DNA of 64,000 nucleotides from Apiospora phragmitis (taxonomy: Eukaryota > Ascomycota > Sordariomycetes > Amphisphaeriales > Apiosporaceae): assembly GCA_038363925.1 (NCBI GenBank), contig JAQQWL010000002.1, positions 2,604,001 to 2,668,000 of the forward strand, read 5' to 3'. Position 1 is the first letter of the stretch. Each line of letters begins with the position of its first letter. Made by a program: the position numbers and the translations under genes. Shown here in pieces: positions 54,218 to 64,000 of this stretch. The notes beneath the pieces were generated by a model. It worked only from the letters and a program-made list of their open reading frames with translations, made no database searches and was not told the DNA's origin.

Positions 54218-57061
54218 TTAACCGCTGCACATCACGCAAGACTCGGGGTTCTCAATGCTGCCTGTGAAGTTTGTCAGTCAATGGAACTCAAAACGTTTCA
54301 TGTTATTGGAAGATGGGACGACTTACAGGCCAGCACAGCTTCGTTGTAGATGTCAAACTCACGCTCCTTGCTCTCATCACCCTTGTCCTCTTCTTGGCCA
54401 GGCGTCTTCTTGCCCTGGAGAACTGGCTCAGACTCGTCCTTAACCTTCTCAGCCGGCTCAGTGGGCAGGGCCTTGGGGCTCTCGCCCTCCTCAACATCAG
54501 CCTTGAAAGGCACGGACTTTATTGGTGAAGGCGCAGGTTGCTGAACCTGGGCTGCAGGTGGAGGAGTAGTGCTTGGTGTGGGTATCCCACCGGGACCACT
54601 GGAAAGGCTGTTGCTCGCCATAGGCCTAGGTCCTGCAGAGGGGGAAGAAGAGTGAGACACGTAGCTGCCGGACGGGGGTGCTCGCTTCTTCAGGGCTCCT
54701 ATCCGTGAGACTTGGCTATCCTCGACCTTCAACTGCTCCTGGTCCACGGTGAACTGGATAGGAGCAGCAGCAGCTTGCGTTCTCAGGTAGTACATGCCCG
54801 TCTTCAAACCGAGCTTCCATCCCGCGAAGTGCATGCTGGTGATCTTACCCATGGTGGGATCCCGCATGTGGATGTTGAGAGATTGGGACTGATCAATGAA
54901 GGCGCCACGGTCGGCAGCCATCTGCACAACGGTTCGCTGTGAGATTTCCCAGACAGTCTTGTACAGAGCCTTGACCTCTGCTGGGATGTTGGGGATGTTC
55001 TGGATGGAACCACCCTCAGCGATGATGCGGTTCTTCATGTTGTCAGACCAGAGACCCATGTCAACGAGATCCTTGAGCAACCAAGGGTTGACGACCTGGA
55101 ATTCACCAGCCAGGACACGACGCGAGTAAATGTTGGAAGTATAGGGCTCGAAGCACTCGTTGTTGCCCAGAATCTGGGATGTCGAGGCGGTAGGCATAGG
55201 TGCCATCAGCAAACTGTTCCGAATACCGTGCTGCTTGATCTGCTCCTTCAGAGAGGCCCAGTCCCAGAGATCGGATGGTGTGACATTCCACATGTCATAC
55301 TGAAGAATACCCTGAGAGACGGGAGAGCCCTCATATGTGGAGTAAGTGCCCTCGACTTGGGCAATGTTCATAGAGGCGGTCAAGGCAGCGTGGTAGATGG
55401 TCTCGAAGATCTGCTTGTTCAGCTGCTTAGCCTCGGGAGACTCGAAAGGCATGCGAAGAGCCAAGAAAGCATCCGCAAGACCTTGAACACCAAGACCAAT
55501 GGGACGATGACGCATGTTGCTGTTGCGTGCCTCAATGACAGGGTAGTAGTTGACATCAATGATCTTGTTCAGGTTACGAACGACAACCTGCGTGACTTCG
55601 TGGAGCTTCTGGAAATCGTAGGTGCCCGAGTTGTAGTCCACAAAGGCGGGCAAAGCCAGCGAAGCCAGATTGCAGACGGCGACCTCATCAGGTGCCGAGT
55701 ACTCGATGATTTCAGTGCACAGGTTGGAGCTGCGGATAGTACCCAAGTTCTTCTGGTTGCTCTTGCGGTTGGCGTGGTCCTTGTAAAGCATGAAGGGGTT
55801 ACCAGTCTCGGTCTGGGCCTCAAGAATGGCGTACCACAGCTTCTGGGCCTTGATCGTCTTACGACCCTTGCCCTCGGCCTCATACTTCTCATACAAGGCC
55901 TCGAACTCGTCACCATAGACATCAGCAAGACCAGGGCACTCGTTGGGGCACATCAGGGTCCACTCTCCGTTCTTCTCGACACGCTTCATGAACAGATCCG
56001 GAATCCACAGGGCAAGGAAAAGATCACGAGCACGGATCTCCTCCTTACCGTGGTTCTTGCGGAGGTCAAGGAACTCGAAGACATCAGAGTGCCAAGGCTC
56101 CAAGTAAATGGCGAATGCGCCGGGGCGCTTGTTGCCACCCTGGTCGACGTATCGAGCAGTGTTGTTGAAGACACGGAGCATGGGCACGATGCCATTGGAA
56201 GTACCGTTGGTGCCAGCAATGTAAGAACCAGTGGCTCGGATACGATGAACATTGAGTCCAATGCCACCTGCCATCTTTGAGATCATAGCACAAGTCTTCA
56301 GGGTGTCATAGATTCCCTCAATGCTGTCGTCCTTCATGTCCACAAGGAAGCATGATGAAAGCTGGGCCTGGGGAGTACCAGCGTTGAACAGGGTAGGAGA
56401 GGCGTGTGTGAAGAACTTGCTCGACATGAGGTTGTAGGTCTCAATGACCTTCTCGACGTCATCTCCCCAGATGCCGACAGCGACACGCATGATCATGTGT
56501 TGGGGTCTCTCGGCAATCTTGCCGTTGAGCTTCAGGAGATATGAACGCTCCAGAGTCTTGAAGCCGAAGTATTGGTAGTTGAAGTCTCGATCGTAGACAA
56601 TAGCTGAGTCGAGCTCCTCCTTGTGCTTCATCACGCACTCATAGGTGTCCTTGGCAATCATGGGCGATGCCGTGTTGTTCCTGGGGTTGACGTAGTGGTA
56701 GAGGTCACTGACGACTGAAGACCATTGCTTCTTGGTCTGCTTGTGGAGGTTGGACACGGCAATACGTGCAGCCAGAATGGCGTAGTCTGGATGTGTGACG
56801 GTCATGTAGGCGGCAGTCTCGGCAGCCTGGAAAAATTGGGTTAGCAAAAGCGATAAAGGAGTCGTTGGCATCAGGCAAACGTACCAGATCGTCGAGCTGT
56901 GCAGTCGTGACACCTCCGTATACACCGGAGATGACCTTTTGTGTGATGGCAACGGGATCAACATGGTCGGCGTCGAGGCCATAACATAACCTCGAGACAC
57001 GAGCAGTGATCTTGTCGAATTGGACACGCTCCTGGCGTCCATCGCGCTTCTTGACATACAT
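54218..57061 (-). CDS. RNR1: Ribonucleoside-diphosphate reductase large subunit
   Basis: Class Ia ribonucleotide reductase alpha chain; reduces ribonucleoside diphosphates to deoxy forms in the cytosol with the Rnr2-type small subunit. Three exons: 56885-57061, 54327-56826 and 54218-54261; 906 residues. The N-terminal ATP-cone is '[20 protein letters not shown]'. Core motifs: '[20 protein letters not shown]', '[20 protein letters not shown]', '[20 protein letters not shown]', the active-site '[20 protein letters not shown]' with the Asn-x-Cys-x-Glu triad, and '[20 protein letters not shown]'. A Pro/Ser-rich linker leads to a tail spliced from the last small exon, giving the redox CxxC '[11 protein letters not shown]'. 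The last intron separates that CxxC from the rest. MluI-box-like sequences lie upstream. Intact. Confidence 0.97.
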
Positions 57062-58590
57062 GATGAAGAAGGTCGAGTGTCTTCTGACCTCAAGCAGATG
57101 GAAAGATCAGTTAAGACGAGGGGGTGTATGAGCGAAGTTCTACAGCAAAGTAGACGTTCTAGATTGTTTGAGCCTCAGAATGCTGTAGGCAGGAGCATCT
57201 ACTGTGGGATAGGAGTAGAAGATGCTGGTAATGGTAGACTGTTGCGTGTTGTTAAGTGGAAAGTTGGGGTGTTGGAGGAACAACCGTCGAGTTTGCAAAG
57301 GCGGGCCAATTTAAATGGAAATCGCGTACAGACGCGCCTCTGAATGGTGGGAAACGCGTTGCAAACAAGCTCGGATCAATTGATTAATGGGATAGACAGC
57401 TAAGAAGGTACATGGGGTCTCTTACAAAGACGCCAGAGGCCAGGTGTATTTTTCAGGTCGCATTAATCAGCTCGAAAAGGGCAGGGATAGGGAATGGGAT
57501 ATGGGGATGGATGGGCTTTGGACGCCTATTCACACGCCAATGGACGCGCTTTTTCACTAACTAAAAACCACTTTACGCGCAGATTGGTGGGGTGGTTGGA
57601 CTCTGTCTTGCAGCACCCCTCCTCTCTTGACAGTTGATGTTGACACTGACAGCCTCTACTGTACCTCTTTGACTTGCACCAAATGATATAATTATTGCAC
57701 ATGTGTCTAAGACCTCATACCTAACATAAAGCCCTGCGACGAGAAGCCTGCAGAGTCCTGTCGCCCAATGCCTTGAAGATGTAGTAGTATAGTCACCCCA
57801 ATATGCACCGTCGCTTTTTTTGATACCGTTGCCAGGCCAGGCCCCACGTACCAAGTGCACGTTTCCCGGACAGCATCCTGGGGCTGTCTAGAGATTTCCC
57901 GCCTAGGATTATAAAGCAACCTGTCCCTCTAGCCGATAGATATCCTCATAAAGCCGAAGTCTGATGAGGTTCCACAGGTATATGTAGGCATATGTATGTA
58001 TAGCAGTAGGATGAGCAGCCCGTACTGCATTAACCAGCCCACCGGTTAATATGTTGAGTGAGTGGTTAGGCAGCTTGGCTTTTCACATTGAATCTCGGGG
58101 CGCCCCTCCTCCGCACCACTGCCATGATCTACATTAGATCTACTTTAGATCCTCCAGTGAAAAGGGAATATTGTCACTATACTAGGGACCGCATACAATA
58201 CAGCCGTGTGAATACGGTATCTCATGTAGGTGTAATGCACGCAAGTCAGCCTGGGCGGGCTGCATTAACACGAAAGCACGTGGTCAGTGCATAAGTGCAT
58301 ACATGAATGGGTAAATCGATACGAAAGCGCCTGCATCAATTACTGGCAGCTAGTCCACGACACTGGCTGACAAGAAGAACACAGCCCTATATGACTACAT
58401 TTTCAGCTGAGTCGTGAGTCATCTACAGAATTGGCCTGCGTGTAAGATAGATGCCCCTATATCATGTACAAAAGTCGATGATACGACGGAGTTTCTCGCT
58501 GTTCGTTCCCCCCAATTCAGAACTAGATCTCTTTTCCCGCTCTGGTCAACCCGCTCCTGCGCGCGGCCCATTTCATCATCGGTTTCTACC
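57062..58590. other. Divergent promoter region, RNR1 / TatD
   Basis: 1.5 kb with no gene. Contains several ACGCG cores (57331, 57354, 57544, 57574 approx.), consistent with MBF-type control of RNR1. Confidence 0.5.
57354..57359. promoter_or_regulatory. MluI cell-cycle box upstream of RNR1
   Basis: Perfect ACGCGT about 295 bp upstream of the RNR1 ATG, with partial ACGCG copies nearby. Yeast RNR1 is a classic MBF target; use here is inferred. Confidence 0.45.
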
Positions 58591-60009
58591 ATGGCGTCGG
58601 AGCTATCGCCGTCCTCGTCGACATCGACCCCGGCCTACAAGCCTCGCTATATCGATGTAAATCCAATCCAATGAACCCAAACTTCCCCCATACACTGGCT
58701 GACGGTTCTCTGTAGATTGGCATCAACCTTGCCGACCCCATATTTCGTGGCAAGCACCATGGAACTCAGCGGCATCCAGATGATCTCAGCGCCGTGATTT
58801 CGAGATCCCAAGAAGTCGGATGCACCAAACTGATAGTCACGGGTTCCGACTTCACGAGCTCCAGGGAGGCTCTCGAGATAGCTAAACAGTACCGTACGTG
58901 TGTGTCCTGGAATGTTGTTGTTGCTTGAGAAAGACCCCGTCGATGACTGACCGAACCTAGCCGGCACTGTCTATACAACCGCGGGCATCCACCCATGTTC
59001 CAGCGCCATCTTTAGCAGCGCCAACAAGCATGAGGACACGGACGGCCACACCATGCCGTGTGACCCGGACCCGTCGGCGCCCATCCCCGAGGACCACGAG
59101 CCGGACCACGAGAAGACGCAGAAGATCATCGCGGACCTGCGCCAGCTGATCGACGACGCGCGCTCTCAGAGCAGCGCCGCCCACCTCGTCGCCTTCGGCG
59201 AGTTCGGCCTCGACTACGACCGCCTGCACTACTGCTCGCGCAAGATCCAGCTGCACTCGTTCGCAGCGCAGCTGGACCTGGTCCTGTCCCTGAAGCCGCA
59301 GCTGCCCCTGTTCCTGCACTCGCGCGCGGCGCACGCTGACTTCGTCGCCCTGCTCAAGGAGAAGTTCGGCGGCCGGCTCGAGCGCCTCGAGCGCGGCGGC
59401 GTCGTCCACAGCTTCACGGGCACCGCCGCGGAGATGCGCGAGCTCATGGACCTCGGGCTCTACATCGGCACCAACGGCTGCAGCTTCAAGACGGCCGAGA
59501 ACTGCGCCGTCGTCCGCGAGATCCACCTTGACCGCCTCATGCTCGAGACGGACGGGCCCTGGTGCGAGGTGCGCCCGAGCCATGAGGGGTGGAGGCTTCT
59601 GGTCGAGCAGACGAAGAAGGAGCAACAACAGCAGCTGTCGTTGTCCGAGTCGACGACACCGGGTACTTCGACTCCCAGCAGTGCCGCCGCTACTGCTGAT
59701 GGCTCCGCCCCGTCTGCGAACGGTAGTGGGGCTGCAACTCCCAACGGTCAAAAGCCGTCGCAACAGCAGCAGTCACAGAGAAAAGGCAAGAAGCCGCAAA
59801 AGAAAGAGCCGGAGATTCCCGAGCGGTGGAAGACGGTTAAGAAGGAGAAGTGGGTGGAGGGTGCGATGATCAAGGGGCGTAATGAGCCCTGCATGATTGA
59901 GCGTGTGAGCAAGATCGTGGCGGCCATCAAGGGGGTCAGCGAGCAAGAGGTCTGCGAAGCGGCGTGGAAGAATTCGGTGCAGGTGTTTGGATTAGACGAG
60001 TCAGCATAG
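58591..60009 (+). CDS. TatD-family metal-dependent deoxyribonuclease
   Basis: TIM-barrel DNase of the TatD/TATDN1 type, implicated in DNA repair and apoptotic DNA degradation. Three exons: 58591-58656, 58716-58893 and 58961-60009; 430 residues. Signature parts: 'YIDIGINLADPIFRGKHHGT', 'GCTKLIVTGSDFTSSREALE', 'TVYTTAGIHPCS', 'LVAFGEFGLDYDRLHYCSRK' (metal Glu), 'LPLFLHSRAAHADFVALLKE' (His), 'GGVVHSFTGTAAEMRELMDL' (His), 'IHLDRLMLETDGPWCEVRPS' (Asp). Between the last metal motif and the C-terminal helix 'ERVSKIVAAIKGVSEQEVCE' is an insertion of about 100 residues, Gln/Ser/Lys-rich and low complexity, not needed for catalysis. The third exon is strikingly GC-rich in its first half. Intact. Confidence 0.92.
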
Positions 60010-60257
60010 ACATAGACACATAGACAAAGCGCACCGTGGATGCAAATACTCCCAAACTTGTGTTACGAGAAGCCCAGTGCATTGGCGTTGGTTGGTAAAC
60101 ATGGCTGACAGACAGGCAGACAGGCAGACTTGCCATTAGTAGATTTTCCTTCTGGATTATATACACTGTTGGATCACATGCTACCTCAAGCCATGCTTTC
60201 CACCTGTAATTATACATCATTAATCATACATCATGAAGTTTAGTAGCATGTATAAGT

Positions 60258-61802
60258 TTACAGCCCGGAACCCTTATGGCCCCTTATCCTCCCATGCCGC
60301 ACGGCCCCTATCGTGACGCCTTCCTCGCCGGTCATCCAGCCAGGCATCCGCTCGCCGTCCACGATGCCCGCTTCCACGAGCTGTCGGATGCCGGCAAACA
60401 CGTGGCTGCCGTGGAAAGTAAGTCGAACCCTAGGTTTCCAGTCTCGGGCGTTTCCTCCATCGTCGTCGTCGTCTCCGTCCTGTGCTCTCTCGAACGCGAG
60501 GTCGACCCCACTCCTCCGTCCGTGGGCTCGCTTGCGCTGTTGCGATGAGTTGTCGTCCTCCACGTCTTCCACACCTCCCCCGCTTCGGCGCTCATCTGTT
60601 ACAGTGAACGGATCCTCGACCAAGACGTCAACACGCTCGATGCCCTTGCCGTCATCCGCCTTTGCCGAGTCGCCGAACCTGGCCTGTGCCACAAGTCTGG
60701 CTCGTTTGGCTTCCTGTTGGTACTTGTCGTTTGTGGTCTTCGTAGAAAATGGGCGCTTTTCCCGCGCGCCGCCGGCCAAGTCCTCCGTTGCATCCTCGTC
60801 GGACAGGGGCGGGGTGGGCAAGACGGGATTGAGCGGGGAATCAGTCCATTGGTTTTCGGCGGCGTAGATGGACCAGCCGCCGCCGGCCGCGTTGGTCCGC
60901 CCGGCGCCCTTGGCGTGCAGCAGCTCGGCCAGGTTCCGGGTGGCGAGGCCGGCGGGGCGCAGGGCGTAGCGCTCGCGGGGGCGCGACATGGCCTTGGGGA
61001 TGCCCTCGACGATGAGGGCGCGCAGGCTCTTGGACTCGCCCGTCGTGGTGGCGCCCGTGCTCTGCGAGTTGGACAGGTAGACGTGCGGCGCGGCGTCGGG
61101 GAAGGCGATGTAGACGGTCCGGGACGCGTCGAAGCTCGTCGCGGCGCGCTCGCCCGTCCGGTTCGAGACGGCGAGGCCCGTGTTGTAGGGCGAGTCGACG
61201 ATGAAGATGCGCAGCAGCCACAGCGGCAGGCCCTCGGGTCGGTCCAGGTTGTAGTGAGCCTTGACGTCCGGGAGGACCTCGGCCTGGAGATTCTGCACAA
61301 AGGTGGACGGGTGGAAGCGCGGGATGGCCAGGCACTCCTTGTCCGGCTTCTGGGGGCCCTCGGCGCCGTCTTCCGACGAGGGTGTCTTGAGCCGCTGGAT
61401 CTTGTAGGCAGTCCACTTCAGGGAGCCGGGGTGGTCGTAGAGGTACTGTATGTCGGCCATTGCCAGCTGATACAGCGTGACGCCGTTACGCCAGTCTCCT
61501 TCGACGATACGGTCCACGACTTCACGCTTGCTGCCTTTCCTTTGCTGCATATCACTGTAGATGTCCCGAAGCTCCTCCAGAGAGCTGGCGAGCGGATACA
61601 AATCATCGTCTTCGTCGTCATCTCTGTGCTGGAGCAAAGGTGGGCACAATGACTGATTTGTCGGGTCCAGCCAGTCCAGCACCATGGAAAGGAGAGACGG
61701 CCGGGACAGGCGGTTCAGCAGTTTGACCACGGCATTGTTTGAGGTCTCTACTGGCAATGATGATGGCAACCTAGCGGTTGTGGGCACAGAGAGGCGCGCC
61801 AT
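60258..61802 (-). CDS. CHL4: Kinetochore protein Chl4/Mis15 (CENP-N)
   Basis: Inner-kinetochore (Ctf19/CCAN) subunit that binds the CENP-A nucleosome. Single exon of 514 residues starting 'MARLSVPTTARLPSSLPVET'. Family landmarks: 'VVKLLNRLSRPSLLSMVLDW', 'GSKREVVDRIVEGDWRNGVT', 'LYQLAMADIQYLYDHPGSLK', 'WTAYKIQRLK', 'RFHPSTFVQNLQAEVLPDVK', 'GLPLWLLRIFIVDSPYN' and the C-terminal 'VRLTFHGSHVFAGIRQLVEA'. The central part contains a disordered Asp/Arg-rich stretch ('RAQDGDDDDDGGNARDWKPR'). The GC-rich coding body produces long antisense open frames that are not genes. Two MluI boxes lie 78-93 bp upstream. Intact. Confidence 0.92.
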   Translation of the reverse strand: MARLSVPTTARLPSSLPVETSNNAVVKLLNRLSRPSLLSMVLDWLDPTNQSLCPPLLQHRDDDEDDDLYPLASSLEELRDIYSDMQQRKGSKREVVDRIVEGDWRNGVTLYQLAMADIQYLYDHPGSLKWTAYKIQRLKTPSSEDGAEGPQKPDKECLAIPRFHPSTFVQNLQAEVLPDVKAHYNLDRPEGLPLWLLRIFIVDSPYNTGLAVSNRTGERAATSFDASRTVYIAFPDAAPHVYLSNSQSTGATTTGESKSLRALIVEGIPKAMSRPRERYALRPAGLATRNLAELLHAKGAGRTNAAGGGWSIYAAENQWTDSPLNPVLPTPPLSDEDATEDLAGGAREKRPFSTKTTNDKYQQEAKRARLVAQARFGDSAKADDGKGIERVDVLVEDPFTVTDERRSGGGVEDVEDDNSSQQRKRAHGRRSGVDLAFERAQDGDDDDDGGNARDWKPRVRLTFHGSHVFAGIRQLVEAGIVDGERMPGWMTGEEGVTIGAVRHGRIRGHKGSGL

Positions 61803-63889
61803 GTTTCCGCATTTGCTTCACACGTTGGGTGTTGCGTGTTGGGCAGATTGGTGATGTTGGTAGCCGTCAGCTGCAGCTAACGCGTCGAAACGCGTCGGAC
61901 TTGTACAGGATAATAAAACCTATGTGGACTTCCAGGAGGCGGCCTTGATCGATGCGAATACTGTCAATTGATATTGCAAGAGTCAGCCGCTCCGCTTAAT
62001 AGAAGGACTGCAAATTGGTCTGAATCTTGAACAGGTCCTGTATCAACGGTTTACCGCGTCAATGCTGCACTCTCACCCCAATCTCAATATTGAGTGAGTG
62101 CACATGTTTACAGTACGTACATACATACGCACCATGCACAATTTATGCAAGCTTATATAAGCCGCTGGCAGCCCCACGAACCCAGATCTAGATCACTTGG
62201 CATTTAAAGTCAAAATTCATGAGGCCGGGGTGCCATCACGAGAAAGCTGCTTCAAGAAGTGCAACGTTGTAAATCTCCAAGTTAGTAAAATGAAAATGTA
62301 ACTATTCTCGTCGTCAAATGCCACGTACAATTTGGCCAATGCGAATTATACCCTCACACAAACGATTAGAACAGCCAATAGTACTGAGGCTGGACCCTAG
62401 ATGCATAGCTCTATATATGTTTTCTCCGGCCCTTGGCGATTGGAAACCGTTTATAGTCACCTAATTAGGTATTTGCAGCCGAGCCCAGACACCGGAGCTG
62501 CTTTGATTTATAAGCCAGAGACCGTGACACTCTACGTGGACAAGAAAGGCGCTTTCTCGGAATGCAAGCGGTGAACACACAATTGTTGACATATGTGCGG
62601 TCTTAGTAAGGGGATGCTGGAGAGAGATGCTACACTTAATCCATTTTTAGGCAATACGATGCGATGGAGAAGTCCCTGGTTTCGTGTATTGGCCAACATA
62701 TGACCAGACCCCAGAATCCCGAATGGTGTGTCAGGGTTACGTATCTTGTATGTGTGACGCTGTAAATAGCGGGACAGATTACATGTAGATAGACGCAAGG
62801 ATCTTTCTCGGTCTTCAATTGTCATCGTAGTCTCCTTCATATGCTTTTGTCTGCACACGAAAGGAAATGAAATGGATCAAGCTCTGTATGCAGCACAAGC
62901 ACTGGCTGACGTCGTTCCTGATGATTTGAAATCAAACAGAATATCTGAGAATCAATGATGCAGGTCAAAAGACTCGGGCCAGGCTAAGGTACGTAGCTTG
63001 CCGTATCCAGCCGACGGGCCACTCCACCTCCAATCAATGGTGGGCAGTGGGCGCTGCGGTTAAGCAGCTCCGGTGGTGGGGATAGCGAGGGAGAGGGGCA
63101 CTTGGGGAGTGGCTGTCTTGACTTTTTCTTCCATCTTTCTCTTCTCGATGTCTCGTGCATCACTAAGTATGTTATACCATGGCATATTCGTGTTCGCAAT
63201 GTAATACTTCAAACGTGTGTGTGCGTGTCCAGATGAATATCAGGATCTACCTACCTATGTAGGCCTATGTAAGTTTTCGCAGGAAGCCTTGAGACCATGC
63301 GGGCGCACTTCTTACGCCCTACTCGGGAAGTACTTTGTAAATTAGGCCGCGAAAGCCAATCAGGGCTGTTGGTTGCCCGCCAGAACCCCACGCTTATGGG
63401 TGGTGCCACTGCGCCTTTTGTCCATGATTTGACTAATCCTTGATCAATGATGGAGTCGTTTTACGGGAGAACTTGACGGTATTCCCATTCCACGCAAGAG
63501 TGAGCACTAGACTTCCCTTCCTTCCCAGCTCCTCTATTTTACTCCATACCGCTACAACCCCATACTCGACTCTCGACAGCATTTCGAGAACTGAACCGCA
63601 AACATAACGACAACTGCTGCCGTTGGCTTAACTTGCTGCATACCTCAAACCTCTTCCGACTCACCAGCAGCCCGCTTTGTGTGAACTTCGGCTACCGCTC
63701 GCTCGCTTTTGTTTCTACCCACCTTTGGGCAGTCCACAAAAGCTGAGCCTCGCCCTTCGAACACATTTCTGGCCAGCACCGTCAAATCTGAGGAAAGGAG
63801 GGAAAATTGGCTCGTCGCAGAATTGCGCAGGATTGGATCACAAACGCAGTATAGGCGACTCCTTGTGTGGTCGCTGAGGACTGGCAAAA
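61803..63889. other. Intergenic, 2.1 kb, no gene seen
   Basis: CHL4 promoter and the 5' region of the gene at the right edge. Includes the palindromic TATA-like GCTTATATAAGC at about 62151-62162. No supported frame. Confidence 0.45.
61880..61895. promoter_or_regulatory. Tandem MluI cell-cycle boxes upstream of CHL4
   Basis: Two perfect ACGCGT boxes at 61880-61885 and 61890-61895, ten bases apart (one helical turn), 78-93 bp upstream of the CHL4 ATG. The pairing makes chance less likely than for single boxes. MBF-type G1/S control is inferred. Confidence 0.55.
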
Positions 63890-64000
63890 ATGTCGCTTTA
63901 CCATGGAGGGAACGGGGGGCGCCGAAATCTCAACTTCTCGCAATACCTTAATAATCTGAACGAGGTCTCGACCCAGGAAGCATCTCCCGAAGAGCCCTTC
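63890..64000 (+). CDS. Partial gene, N-terminus only, unidentified
   Basis: An ATG at 63890 in an AAAAATG context opens a frame that runs off the window: 'MSLYHGGNGGRRNLNFSQYL' then 'NNLNEVSTQEASPEEPF'. The RRxLNFSQYLxxLN pattern looks like the conserved start of a fungal regulatory protein, but 37 residues are too few to name it. Confidence 0.5.
   Translation, partial: MSLYHGGNGGRRNLNFSQYLNNLNEVSTQEASPEEPF

Noticed and set aside
55228..56280. 350-codon open frame on the plus strand inside RNR1
   Set aside because: It is the antisense shadow of a highly conserved coding exon; no domain and no splice or promoter support.
60717..61652. 311-codon plus-strand frame and other long frames over CHL4
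   Set aside because: Produced by GC-rich third positions of CHL4; the CENP-N frame explains the region.
1..64000. tRNA, rRNA and CRISPR elements
   Set aside because: I looked for tRNA B-box pairs, rRNA-like sequence and spaced direct repeats on both strands and found none; an isolated B-box-like stretch near 28240 has no matching A box.

Overview
This window is nuclear DNA of a filamentous ascomycete (Pezizomycotina, probably Sordariomycetes). The signs are short introns of about 40-250 nt with GTRNGT donors, CTRAY-like branch sites and YAG acceptors, long intergenic spaces, and typical Pezizomycotina families: an AcuM-type Zn2Cys6/PAS regulator, a CFEM GPI protein, a Dsc2-like rhomboid, an Uds1 septation protein, Spo22/Zip4 and an Usp/ING-type PHD protein. 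Nothing bacterial, plasmid-like, viral or CRISPR-like is visible. Gene structures were built by hand from splice signals and reading frames; family names come from recognised motifs, not from a search.

Layout, left half (about 1-26 kb): PPR protein (+), a decayed fragment (-), an SRA/YDG methyl-DNA reader (-), a wrecked Zn2Cys6 transcription factor (+), a dual-specificity phosphatase (+) convergent with a DUF3140 protein (-), the meiotic gene SPO22/ZIP4 (-), the gluconeogenesis regulator acuM (-), a small secreted or anchored protein (+), DPH3 (-), an unidentified decayed gene (-), a peroxisomal ABC half-transporter (+) and a secreted Gly/Lys-repeat protein (+). Several of these carry exactly one or two small lesions (1-2 nt indels or one nonsense codon) inside clearly conserved coding sequence. 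Others (ZIP4, DPH3, the ABC transporter) look intact.

Right half (about 26-64 kb): an unknown Q-rich protein (+), F-box/LRR (-), ING/PHD (-), cis-prenyltransferase RER2 (-), Dsc2-like (+), Uds1 (+), CFEM-GPI (-), a 6-kb gene-poor stretch holding a pogo/Fot1-like MITE, RNR1 (-), TatD nuclease (+), CHL4/CENP-N (-) and the first codons of a gene that leaves the window. Every gene here reads through cleanly. The contrast between damaged left and intact right is the main large-scale pattern; it is either a local run of young pseudogenes or uncorrected indel errors in the assembly.

The genes do not form one pathway or a biosynthetic cluster. Functional links that can be argued are RNR1 and CHL4, both with MluI-box (ACGCGT) elements upstream as expected for G1/S genes, and the ER-associated pair RER2 and Dsc2-like, which are divergently arranged. 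I found no convincing new defence or biosynthetic system. The most unusual things are the zinc-cluster exon shredding in acuM, the cluster of single-lesion genes, the GKGQ-repeat secreted protein and the MITE.
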